A stretch of DNA of 42,417 bases from a virus. The position numbers and the translations under genes are program-made. Shown piece by piece: positions 1 to 5,686 of the stretch. The notes beneath the pieces were generated by a model, which worked only from the letters and a program-made list of their open reading frames with translations, was not told the DNA's origin and did not search any database. Location: positions 1-42,417 of the IMG/VR virus record IMGVR_UViG_3300009320_000038; one strand, written 5' to 3'. The stretch's first letter is position 1. The number at the start of each line of letters is the position of its first letter.

Positions 1-119
1 GAATTACCCGACTTTGATTTCTTATGTGGAGGCTTCCCTTGCCAAGCGTTCTCTATTGCAGGAAAAAGACGAGGATTTGAAGACACTAGAGGAACTCTCT
101 TCTTTGATATCGCCAGAAT
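1..119. repeat. Terminal direct repeat, left copy (circularity overlap)
   Basis: These 119 bases recur exactly at 42299-42417, the very end of the window. Joining the two copies keeps the methyltransferase reading frame open across the seam. This is what an assembler leaves when it closes a circular or circularly permuted molecule. The unique genome is then 42,298 bp. Confidence 0.93.
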
Positions 120-717
120 TGTGCGTGAAAAACAACCCCGTTTACTATTACTTGAAAACGTCAAAGGGCTACTCTCTCACGAAAAGGGGAGAACGTTTGC
201 TACAATCATCTCCACGCTTGATGAATTGGGGTATGATGCGGAATGGCAAGTGCTTAACAGCAAAAATTTCGGAGTCCCCCAAAACAGAGAGCGAGTGTTC
301 ATTATCGGACATCTTAGAGGAACAAGTAGACCAAAAGTATTTCCTATCAGAGAAGGCAGTGAAAGCAATCTTAAATACTGTGGAGTAGTAGATAATATAA
401 AAAGATGGAATAAAGAATGTAAAGGACAAAGTAGAGATTTCTCTCAAGGACAACGAATATATAGTACAAAAGGAATAAGTCAGACTCTTGCTGGTAATGC
501 TGGAGGACAAGGCGGTAAAACAGGATTATATCAACAAAAAGATTTAAAAATAAGACGGCTAACCCCTAAAGAATGTGAAAGATTACAAGGATTTCCTGAT
601 GGCTGGACAGCCGAAGGAACAGAAGGGAAAATATCAGACACTCAAAGATATAAAACACTAGGCAATGCAGTAACTGTGAATGTAATAAGAGAAATTATGT
701 TAAGATTAAATAACTAA
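1..717 (+). CDS. C5-cytosine DNA methyltransferase, C-terminal part (start lies at 42014 across the circular junction)
   Basis: Residues 96-333 of a 333-residue SAM-dependent cytosine-C5 methyltransferase. Numbered from the ATG at 42014, the visible motifs are GGFPCQAF with catalytic Cys109 (motif IV), ENV at 147-149 (motif VI), QNRERVFIIG at about 189-198 (motif VIII), then a target-recognition segment around 205-270. RRLTPKECERLQGFP (motif IX) and RYKTLGNAVTVNV (motif X) follow. All core motifs are present, so an active enzyme is expected. In phages this family usually protects DNA from host restriction. The gene ends LNN-stop inside a 20-bp repeat that also precedes the gene, and a 47-codon gene follows 9 bp later. 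No restriction endonuclease partner is recognisable nearby. Confidence 0.95.
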   Translation, partial: ELPDFDFLCGGFPCQAFSIAGKRRGFEDTRGTLFFDIARIVREKQPRLLLLENVKGLLSHEKGRTFATIISTLDELGYDAEWQVLNSKNFGVPQNRERVFIIGHLRGTSRPKVFPIREGSESNLKYCGVVDNIKRWNKECKGQSRDFSQGQRIYSTKGISQTLAGNAGGQGGKTGLYQQKDLKIRRLTPKECERLQGFPDGWTAEGTEGKISDTQRYKTLGNAVTVNVIREIMLRLNN

Positions 718-725
718 TATAATAT
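706..725 (+). repeat. 20-bp direct repeat at the methyltransferase 3' end
   Basis: TTAAATAACTAATATAATAT, identical to 41985-42004 just before the methyltransferase gene. Here it encodes the last codons (LNN-stop) and supplies the AT-rich start region of the next gene. A third copy with one mismatch is at 859-878. Confidence 0.85.
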
Positions 726-726
726 A

Positions 727-870
727 ATGGAAGTAGAATTAGATAATGAAATATACGAATTAATAGATAACTACCAAAATTGGGGTGGCGATGAAAGTGC
801 TGTATTTCATTTAGCTAATTATTTTATAGAATTATTAGAAGAGCAACATCCAGAATTATTTAATAACTAA
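727..870 (+). CDS. Small acidic protein of unknown function, 47 aa
   Basis: ORF from ATG 727 (MEVELDNEIYELIDNYQNWG...) to TAA 870. It starts 9 bp after the methyltransferase stop and ends, like it, in Asn-Asn-stop within the repeated 20-mer. The product is very acidic and probably mostly helical, with an Asp/Glu-rich surface. No family is recognised. Its position right behind a DNA methyltransferase allows guesses such as a DNA mimic or antirestriction accessory, but nothing in the sequence proves that. There is no SD, and the start lies in the TATAATATAATGG context typical of this locus. Confidence 0.55.
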   Translation: MEVELDNEIYELIDNYQNWGGDESAVFHLANYFIELLEEQHPELFNN

Positions 871-878
871 TATAATAT
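859..878 (+). repeat. 20-bp direct repeat, third copy (one mismatch)
   Basis: TTTAATAACTAATATAATAT. It again encodes a C-terminal Asn-Asn-stop, here of the 47-codon gene. Identity with the copy at 41985 continues through TATGAAAGA, giving 29 bases with one mismatch. It is followed by an 8-codon leader ORF at 880-906. Confidence 0.8.
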
Positions 879-888
879 TATGAAAGAT

Positions 889-952
889 AAATCATTGAAA
901 AGGTAGAGAGAATTTGGTAGCAGCCCCCTTCTCTTTATCCTTTCAGTGATTT
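889..952 (+). promoter_or_regulatory. Long RNA hairpin in the leader of the SD-led gene cluster
   Basis: Arms 889-912 and 929-952 pair over 24 positions: 20 Watson-Crick pairs, 3 G-U wobbles that fit plus-strand RNA, and 1 mismatch. The 16-base loop ends in CCCCC (924-928), which could pair with GGGG of the SD at 961-964. An 8-codon ORF (880-906, MKDKSLKR-stop) overlaps the 5' arm, so a translating ribosome would open the stem. The layout resembles translational-attenuation leaders. The regulatory role is inference; the stem is seen directly. Confidence 0.7.
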
Positions 953-956
953 AGTT

Positions 957-964
957 AGGAGGGG
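957..964 (+). promoter_or_regulatory. Strong Shine-Dalgarno sequence AGGAGGGG
   Basis: AGGAGGGG lies 3 bases before the ATG at 968. Almost no other gene in this genome has a recognisable SD, so the site is unusual here and decides the start of the 68-codon gene. Confidence 0.75.
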
Positions 965-967
965 AAC

Positions 968-1174
968 ATGAATCATTGTGGTCAACCAATGATACACGAA
1001 TGCTGGTTCTCATGGTACGCAGGTGATATCGTAATTCATGGAGAGGTCTTGATCTGTGAAACCTGTGGCGAGAAAGAGCATATCGTTACGGAAAGGAAGC
1101 GAATAAATGAAACCTACAACAAGGAGCGTGCAGAAGCAGAATATCATGGACCAGTTGATGGCAGAAAATCCTGA
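968..1174 (+). CDS. Small putative zinc-binding protein, 68 aa
   Basis: Starts at ATG 968 behind a strong SD and a long hairpin. The N-terminal half carries Cys/His (His3, Cys4, His10, Cys12), and Cys-Glu-Thr-Cys at 30-33 completes a possible CxnC zinc ribbon. The C-terminal half is charged and helical. It is the first of three overlapping small genes whose base composition is clearly GC-richer than the surrounding phage genes. That, together with the SD, suggests recent acquisition from another lineage. The specific function is unknown. Confidence 0.6.
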   Translation: MNHCGQPMIHECWFSWYAGDIVIHGEVLICETCGEKEHIVTERKRINETYNKERAEAEYHGPVDGRKS

Positions 1175-1271
1175 CCTTCAACCCACCTTCGGCCTCATCG
1201 TGGCTGTGCTGATCGTAGCACTGGGCGAATGGCTGTTCGGAGAAGCTGATGCAGTTCAACGCAGTAGATGA
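1146..1271 (+). CDS. Small single-pass membrane protein, 41 aa
   Basis: ATG 1146 to TGA 1271, overlapping the 3' end of the preceding gene by 29 bases. Residues about 13-31 (TFGLIVAVLIVALGEWLF) form one hydrophobic segment, followed by a short polar tail. GC-rich codon use matches its two neighbours. Small membrane proteins next to a methyltransferase are often morons acting in superinfection exclusion or membrane stress, but no family is recognised. The overlap with both neighbours is the main support for translation. Confidence 0.45.
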   Translation: MDQLMAENPDLQPTFGLIVAVLIVALGEWLFGEADAVQRSR

Positions 1272-1401
1272 GTGGTTGATTTCGTTCTTTCAAATGTACC
1301 CTTGGGTACGACCCACTGTCGCTGGTGTCGTAGGAATACTGGGCATCGCATATGTCCTGTACCTATGGTCCAAGGACAGGCAAGACACCCCACATTTCTA
1401 G
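1249..1401 (+). CDS. Small single-pass membrane protein, 50 aa
   Basis: ATG 1249 to TAG 1401, overlapping the preceding small membrane gene by 23 bases. GGAG lies about 7 bases upstream of its ATG. An amphipathic N-terminus (FNAVDEWLISFFQMYPW) precedes a transmembrane segment at about 24-42 (VAGVVGILGIAYVLYLW) and a short charged tail. With the 41-aa protein it looks like a two-component membrane pair (holin-like or exclusion-like), which is inference only. Composition is GC-rich like the rest of the cluster. Confidence 0.5.
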   Translation: MQFNAVDEWLISFFQMYPWVRPTVAGVVGILGIAYVLYLWSKDRQDTPHF

Positions 1402-1479
1402 TCCTACCCTGGGCAGAAAACAAGTTTTCACTGGGGTTCTTGTATAAAAAAACACCCAGACCATTCTTAAAATAAATAT

Positions 1480-1665
1480 ATGCTAACAAGAAAAGCAAAG
1501 CTTATGGCTTGGCTACGCAAGAACTTTAATTATAAGTGGCCATATTGTAGATTCAGTGGGACCATAGACTATATGCCTCAATGTTTACATTGTAAAGGTA
1601 AAGAATCTGATGTAGCTGATTATTGTGGAACATGGAAGCAAAAGATGTATGGTAAAAAAGAATAA
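1480..1665 (+). CDS. Small Cys-rich protein of unknown function, 61 aa
   Basis: ATG 1480 (MLTRKAKLMAWLRKNFNYKW...) follows the AT-rich string AAATAT without an SD. The N-terminus is basic and amphipathic. Four cysteines (PYCRF, PQCLHCKG, DYCGTW) could bind one zinc ion. It is separated from the GC-rich cluster by an AT-rich spacer (1402-1479) and returns to the usual phage composition. No family is recognised. Confidence 0.5.
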   Translation: MLTRKAKLMAWLRKNFNYKWPYCRFSGTIDYMPQCLHCKGKESDVADYCGTWKQKMYGKKE

Positions 1666-1717
1666 AGAAAAACCCCCGAAGGGATCGGGGGCTAAAACTA
1701 TGAAAAAAAGCTTTCAC
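1665..1717 (-). ncRNA. Candidate short minus-strand RNA (about 50 nt)
   Basis: A well-formed promoter (1724-1752) fires leftward and a rho-independent terminator (1673-1691 with a U-rich tail) stops about 50 nt later, with no ORF between them. The transcript would carry a weak GAAA/UUUC stem and then the terminator hairpin with loop UCCCU. It starts inside the 5' region of the winged-helix gene on the other strand, so it could regulate that gene or the plus-strand read-through from 1665. Neither role is proven. Confidence 0.5.
1673..1691 (-). terminator. Rho-independent terminator, minus strand
   Basis: CCCCCGA (1673-1679) pairs perfectly with TCGGGGG (1685-1691). Read on the minus strand the stem is followed by TTTTTCTTT. 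The plus strand has no T-run after the stem, so the terminator faces left. Confidence 0.75.
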
Positions 1718-1723
1718 CTTTTT

Positions 1724-1752
1724 ATTTTAAATAGCTAATAAATAATTGTCAA
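1724..1752 (-). promoter_or_regulatory. Sigma70-like promoter facing left
   Basis: On the minus strand TTGACA (1747-1752), a 17-base spacer and TAAAAT (1724-1729). The -35 box abuts the start region of the plus-strand gene beginning at 1758, so the two initiation events may interfere. Confidence 0.65.
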
Positions 1753-1757
1753 GAACC

Positions 1758-2255
1758 ATGAACAATAACAACAAAAAGCTCTATTTTAAAGAGCATAAAA
1801 AATCAAAAACATCCTTGCTCTTAAGAAGAGTTATGGATGGGGAGGAGAAAACTGTTAAAGAGTGGGTAGAGGAATTAAATTTTAACAGTAAGTCTGGGCT
1901 CTATGGAGCTTTAAGAAATTTAAAAATGAGGGGCTATGTTTTAAGACCCGTTGGTTATAGACATAGCTTTAGTAACAAAAACAAAAGAGAAGGAATATTA
2001 AAATTAATTACATTAGATAAGGTTGATAGTAGAATTGCAACAAGACAAAAATATAATAACTGTACTTTACCTCATTTAAAAAATCTTATTGATGAAATCA
2101 GTATTATACTTGAACATCACCCTGAAATGAGTAATGAGTTAGAAAAATACATAAATGATTTAGCTATTTTATGTATGGAAAAAAAGAATGAGCATTTAAA
2201 ATCAATAGCTATTAAAAACAAAGGACCTTTTATGAGTTTTAAAAATGAATTTTAA
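1758..2255 (+). CDS. Putative winged-helix DNA-binding protein, 165 aa
   Basis: ATG 1758 is preferred over an upstream in-frame TTG at 1746. Residues about 25-65 (TVKEWVEELNF..SKSGLYGALRNLKMRGYV) have the helix-turn-helix plus wing pattern of a wHTH domain. The rest is Lys-rich and helical. It is the first gene of the early plus-strand operon, directly before the ParB-like gene, and is a plausible transcription or replication regulator. A minus-strand promoter overlaps its start region. The family cannot be named from the sequence. Confidence 0.6.
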   Translation: MNNNNKKLYFKEHKKSKTSLLLRRVMDGEEKTVKEWVEELNFNSKSGLYGALRNLKMRGYVLRPVGYRHSFSNKNKREGILKLITLDKVDSRIATRQKYNNCTLPHLKNLIDEISIILEHHPEMSNELEKYINDLAILCMEKKNEHLKSIAIKNKGPFMSFKNEF

Positions 2256-2266
2256 AGAATAATTAT

Positions 2267-3169
2267 ATGAAAACAACAACCAAGAAAATCAACAATCTAA
2301 AACCAGACCCAAACCAACCAAGAAAGATCTTTAATCAAGAAGCCCTTAACTCCCTTGCCCAAACCTATAAGGTTGAAGGCGTAATCAATCCTATTGAGAT
2401 TGATGAGAACAATATGATAATTACTGGTGAGCGTAGATGGAGAGCTGCTAACCTAGCAGGATTAAAAGAAGTTCCTTGTATTATCAAGGAGAATCTAAAG
2501 CCATACGATAGATTTAGACGACAGATAACAGAGAATGAAAACAGAGAAGACATGAATGCTTGGGAGAAAGCTACTGCGTATAAGAGATTACTTAAGATGA
2601 AGGGGTATAAATGTCCGTCCGACGGACAATTTAATAAAGGTAGAATTGGTAATGGAATTAGAGAACTAGCAAGAGAACTTGGTAAAAGTAAAAGTCATGT
2701 TGCTGAAATGTTAATGCTTCTTCGTGAACCAGACGATATTCAAAAAGCCTTAAAGAAAGGCACTGTAAAACCTACTGCTATTCATGTAGCAAATACAGTT
2801 AAAGACAAGGTGCTTCAAAATAAACTAAAGAAGAAGATTGTTAGTGGTGAGATTAGAACTAAAGATGGAGCAAGGTTTATTGCTAGTGGTATTGATAGGT
2901 CAGATAAAGAGACAGGTAAAAGATTATTGAATAAAGATTATACTGGTAAAGATGCTTACCAAGTAGCTGAAGAGGTAGCCGCTGAAGCTCCTGCTTTACA
3001 TCATAAAATACATGAGCATGATAATGCTGTGTCTCGTCTTAATACAGCTATTAATACTATTAAGAAACATCTTGATGAGGATAAGGTGCCTAACAAAGTA
3101 CGACCAAAGTTAATGAGCTTGATGGTAGAATTAAATAAGAGATATAAAGATAAGTTAATAAATGTCTAA
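2267..3169 (+). CDS. ParB-like DNA-binding protein, 300 aa
   Basis: N-terminal ParB/Spo0J-type domain: PDPNQPRKIF at about 13-22, GVINPIEI at 38-45 and the signature GERRWRAA at 54-61. The central helix-turn-helix region is at about 130-155 (ELARELGKSKSHVAEML), and the charged C-terminal half may dimerise. In plasmids and chromosomes this family binds parS and, in modern ParBs, hydrolyses CTP. Phage versions may instead regulate replication or transcription. No ParA is encoded in the window. A 17-bp palindrome lies inside this gene at 2612-2628 and could be its own binding site. The next gene overlaps by 8 bases. Confidence 0.88.
   Translation: MKTTTKKINNLKPDPNQPRKIFNQEALNSLAQTYKVEGVINPIEIDENNMIITGERRWRAANLAGLKEVPCIIKENLKPYDRFRRQITENENREDMNAWEKATAYKRLLKMKGYKCPSDGQFNKGRIGNGIRELARELGKSKSHVAEMLMLLREPDDIQKALKKGTVKPTAIHVANTVKDKVLQNKLKKKIVSGEIRTKDGARFIASGIDRSDKETGKRLLNKDYTGKDAYQVAEEVAAEAPALHHKIHEHDNAVSRLNTAINTIKKHLDEDKVPNKVRPKLMSLMVELNKRYKDKLINV
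2612..2628. other. 17-bp palindrome inside the ParB-like gene (candidate binding site)
   Basis: TGTCCGTC-C-GACGGACA: eight-base perfect arms around a central C, unusually GC-rich for this genome. It encodes a Cys-Pro-Ser-Asp-Gly loop between the N-terminal and helix-turn-helix regions. Some bacterial parS sites lie within or beside parB, which makes this an attractive candidate; binding is not shown. Confidence 0.5.
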
Positions 3170-3710
3170 TACAATTAACTATGCTAGAGATACGAGATCA
3201 GAAGCTAAGATGTTAGAGGACTTTAAGGTTGGTAAAGAGAATGAAACATTAGCAATAGAGCTATTAAAAAAGGAACTGATATGGAAAGGAGAGAATATAC
3301 AAGGAGTTGATTGTCAACTAAATGAGGTTGACAGTCCAGGTGAGTTCAGAACATACAGCCCAGATGCAGAGTTGACGCTACACATGTATGATAGTAGGTC
3401 ATTGCGGTTAAACGTAGAGGTTAAAGCAACGGGCTTCAAGCTATTAGACCCGATCTTTATAAAAGCAGGACAAGTATACTATTTAAAGCAGCACCCTAAT
3501 CCTTACTTCCTAATAGCAGACGTTGAGAAGTTTATCTTTAAACCAGTAGATGAACTGTTAGCAGGCATAGAGCCTGAACCTGTTGAAAGGATGGGAGGTA
3601 AAGAGTTCTATTTAATACCACATAATAAATTATTTTTTAACACATGGACCTATGGAGCAACATTCAAAAGACCAGAAAAAAACATTCATGGAAATCTATC
3701 ACGAATGTAA
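3162..3710 (+). CDS. Putative PD-(D/E)XK-fold nuclease, 182 aa
   Basis: ATG 3162 overlaps the ParB-like gene by 8 bases. Residues about 66-91 show a spaced active-site pattern, SPDAELTLH followed by LNVEVKATGF, which fits the D...ExK core of the PD-(D/E)XK superfamily. The N-terminus is helical and charged and the C-terminal third is beta-rich. The early operon context suggests a role in replication, recombination or host DNA degradation. The family call rests on a short motif, so a divergent non-nuclease is possible. Confidence 0.6.
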   Translation: MSNTINYARDTRSEAKMLEDFKVGKENETLAIELLKKELIWKGENIQGVDCQLNEVDSPGEFRTYSPDAELTLHMYDSRSLRLNVEVKATGFKLLDPIFIKAGQVYYLKQHPNPYFLIADVEKFIFKPVDELLAGIEPEPVERMGGKEFYLIPHNKLFFNTWTYGATFKRPEKNIHGNLSRM

Positions 3711-4065
3711 AAAAACAAAAGACTATGCTCGTCTTAAGCTAGAGGCAGAGCAATGGTTTCACGATCATGATTATGTACACACTAAACATTTTGGGTGGGT
3801 ACCTAAGGATGACACTAAAGAACATCTGTTTTTAGCAGGAGATCAAGGCATACCAACACAGAATGTTAATAACAAGGATGGTAGATTAATAAATATAGTT
3901 GCTAACGCATACTGGAGATGGAAGACAACAGTTAAAGGTAGGTCATATCAAAAAAGTATTAAAGAAGAACACAGTCAAGGTGAATACTTAGATGCTTGGG
4001 ACTTGGCAAAAGAATTTGAATCGCCTGTTAAGAACATAAAGAAAGAGGAAGAGATTCCTTTCTAA
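3688..4065 (+). CDS. Early protein with SSB-like C-terminal tip, 125 aa
   Basis: The ATG at 3688 gives a 23-base overlap with the preceding gene; an in-frame ATG at 3652 would add 12 residues. The protein is charged, with Trp/His-rich motifs (EQWFHDHDYVH, FGWVP). It ends KKEEEIPF, which closely copies the acidic ..DDDIPF tip by which bacterial SSB recruits replication and repair proteins. No clear OB-fold is evident, so it may be a divergent SSB or a mimic that recruits host replication factors. A sigma70-like promoter begins 9 bases after its stop. Confidence 0.6.
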   Translation: MEIYHECKKTKDYARLKLEAEQWFHDHDYVHTKHFGWVPKDDTKEHLFLAGDQGIPTQNVNNKDGRLINIVANAYWRWKTTVKGRSYQKSIKEEHSQGEYLDAWDLAKEFESPVKNIKKEEEIPF

Positions 4066-4073
4066 GTTATCCC

Positions 4074-4102
4074 TTGACAAAGGTATAACAATAAGATACA
4101 AT
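4074..4102 (+). promoter_or_regulatory. Sigma70-like promoter for the 4129 gene
   Basis: TTGACA (4074-4079), a 17-base spacer and TACAAT (4097-4102): one of the best promoters in the window. The expected start near 4109 leaves a leader of about 20 bases before ATG 4129. Confidence 0.8.
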
Positions 4103-4128
4103 CTAATTAAGAATTAACTAATACAAAC

Positions 4129-4521
4129 ATGAGCGAAGTAAACTGGGACGAAATGGCAGAACAAACTAAGATGCCTGCGTCCGACAAAGTAGACTACAAA
4201 CTACATTTCTATGCAGAGGATGGAAGTGAAGCTGACCATGAGAATGGTAAGACAGGAGTAACAAATGAATTGGAGTATGTCGCAGCGGAACAGGAAGCAT
4301 CACCTAAATTTCCTGATCCAAAAGGCAGACCAATAATTAAGTTTCAATTCATTGATACTAAAGAAGGACAAGAGAAAACAATGTGGAAGCCAGCAGGCTC
4401 AAGATTCTTTGAAGCATTTGCCAAGGTTAAACCTAAGCCAGGTGATAGACTAAAGATCAAGAGAGCAGGTAAAAGTTTTGAAACTATGTATGGTATAGAA
4501 GCTATATCAAAAAAAGAATAG
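4129..4521 (+). CDS. Early protein of unknown function, 130 aa
   Basis: It has its own strong promoter at 4074-4102. The N-terminal third is acidic. The C-terminal part (KPAGSRFFEAFAKVKPKPGDRLKIKRAGK) alternates beta-like strands with basic residues and ends in a GIEAIS strand, which would suit a small OB-fold nucleic-acid binder, for example a phage ssDNA-binding protein. This is a guess from pattern and promoter strength; no family is recognised. A structured non-coding stretch follows. Confidence 0.6.
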   Translation: MSEVNWDEMAEQTKMPASDKVDYKLHFYAEDGSEADHENGKTGVTNELEYVAAEQEASPKFPDPKGRPIIKFQFIDTKEGQEKTMWKPAGSRFFEAFAKVKPKPGDRLKIKRAGKSFETMYGIEAISKKE

Positions 4522-4671
4522 GTCCTCTTGATAGTTTCGTGGATGTTTTCATAGAGGACGATGGAATATTAACTCTTGATTCTAGGAGATTGTACTACTG
4601 GAACAGGAAAAGGTCCACATCTAACTAATAAATGCGTGAGAACGCAAATTTAAGCCTAATAAACACACTAT
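4522..4671 (+). other. Structured spacer in the early operon
   Basis: 150 bases without a convincing gene. GTCCTCT (4522-4528) pairs with AGAGGAC (4553-4559) directly after the stop codon. TGCGT-GAGA-ACGCA (4633-4646) forms a hairpin with a GNRA tetraloop. Neither has a T-run, so they are more likely mRNA-processing, stability or translation-control elements than terminators. Confidence 0.5.
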
Positions 4672-4881
4672 ATGAATGAATTAAAGGGTATCCCAATACG
4701 TCATTTAGCCACTGTTGAGTTAAGGGAAGACAGCGGTGGTGATGTACCAGCTAAAATAACTGCTTGGATTTCTACTAACAAAAGAGAACCTTTTGAAATT
4801 GTAGATATAATTACATTTCAACAGGACATTAGTAAAAAATACAACACTGCATTAATTGTTTATATAAATAAAGGGAAATAA
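4672..4881 (+). CDS. Small protein of unknown function, 69 aa
   Basis: Starts at ATG 4672 after CACACTAT, with no SD. The composition suggests a small alpha/beta protein with several strands (HLATVELRED, AKITAWIST, ALIVYINKGK). It lies within the plus-strand early operon behind a structured spacer. No recognisable family or motif. Confidence 0.55.
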   Translation: MNELKGIPIRHLATVELREDSGGDVPAKITAWISTNKREPFEIVDIITFQQDISKKYNTALIVYINKGK

Positions 4882-4898
4882 TAAACTAAATTAAAACT

Positions 4899-5165
4899 AT
4901 GAAAGAAGACAGTAATGTATGGGAAGCAAAAGATCTAAGGATCTCTAAACAAAATGTTGGGAACAGGGCTACAGAAATAGCTTTAGCTGTTTTCAATAAG
5001 GCAGGTAAATGGGATAAAGCAGAAGAGAAATTAGCAAATGATATTTTTAATTACATTGTAACTACTGAAAAGAAAGATGAATTACTTGCTTGGATATATA
5101 AAACCAAAGGAGACAAAGTAAATAAAATGATAGAAGAACATGAATCAAAACAACAACCATTCTAA
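4899..5165 (+). CDS. Small early protein of unknown function, 88 aa
   Basis: ATG 4899 follows AAAACT, the commonest start context here. It is predicted largely helical, with repeated Lys/Glu stretches. It ends ESKQQPF, so its last two residues (Pro-Phe) match those of SSB-type tips, though without their acidity. The 3' end overlaps the next gene by 26 bases. No family recognised. Confidence 0.55.
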   Translation: MKEDSNVWEAKDLRISKQNVGNRATEIALAVFNKAGKWDKAEEKLANDIFNYIVTTEKKDELLAWIYKTKGDKVNKMIEEHESKQQPF

Positions 5166-5466
5166 ATGGAGTGTACAATATGACCAATGCCAACGATGTG
5201 GCAAAGTAGATAAGCAACATCATGCTGGTGGGTTGTGTCATACTTGTTATTTCAAAGAATATAGATCAAAGAATCCTGAACTAATTGCAGAAGTTAAAAA
5301 AAGATATGAGAAAAAAAACAAAGGTGCAATCTCCGAGTACCAAAAAAAATATCGGGCCAAAAAAAAGGAAGAAGAAGCCATGCAACCGTACAAAAATAGG
5401 CAACCAGCGGGAGATGTTAGTGAAACAACTGATGGAATCAAGGGGCTTCTTGGTAGAGAGGCCTAA
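5140..5466 (+). CDS. Zinc-finger protein, 108 aa
   Basis: An N-terminal Cys4 motif (CQRCG at about 17-21, GLCHTCYF at about 31-38) is followed by a strongly basic helical region (KNPELIAEVKKRYEKK). This layout is common in small phage and bacterial proteins with a treble-clef or HNH-like zinc site, here without visible catalytic His-Asn-His. It probably binds nucleic acid. Its last 160 bases overlap the nuclease gene in another frame, so the annotated C-terminus may be overprinted sequence. Confidence 0.6.
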   Translation: MNQNNNHSKWSVQYDQCQRCGKVDKQHHAGGLCHTCYFKEYRSKNPELIAEVKKRYEKKNKGAISEYQKKYRAKKKEEEAMQPYKNRQPAGDVSETTDGIKGLLGREA

Positions 5467-5686
5467 CAAAAGTAGGTTTCAAAAACTAGACTTCTTTAAT
5501 CTATTTGATCTATGGTGTATCAATGATAAACAAAACATCTTGATACAAGTTAAGTCTAACTACTGTCCGAAACAGGTAGTGATAGACATCAAGGCATTCC
5601 CTGTACCTCCCGATACTACTAAGGAAATATGGGTATATCAAACAACTAAAAAAAATTATGGAATATGGAAGATAATACCGTGCTAA
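5306..5686 (+). CDS. Putative PD-(D/E)XK / VRR-NUC-like nuclease, 126 aa
   Basis: The core lies in the last 90 residues: RGFLVERPNKSRFQKLDFF, FDLWCIN (Asp) and ILIQVKSN (Gln-x-Lys). This is the D...(E/Q)xK pattern of small phage resolvase-like nucleases, which act on branched or damaged DNA. Start choice is uncertain. ATG 5306 gives a basic N-terminus overprinting the zinc-finger gene by 161 bases. ATG 5414 keeps the whole catalytic domain and shortens the overlap to 53 bases. The next gene overlaps its end by 22 bases. Confidence 0.72.
   Translation: MRKKTKVQSPSTKKNIGPKKRKKKPCNRTKIGNQREMLVKQLMESRGFLVERPNKSRFQKLDFFNLFDLWCINDKQNILIQVKSNYCPKQVVIDIKAFPVPPDTTKEIWVYQTTKKNYGIWKIIPC

Noticed and set aside
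1256-1498. ORFs on both strands across the second small membrane gene (80 aa minus, 67 aa plus)
   Set aside because: Both overlap the GGAG-led membrane protein at 1249-1401 in other frames and show no domain, membrane pattern or initiation signal.
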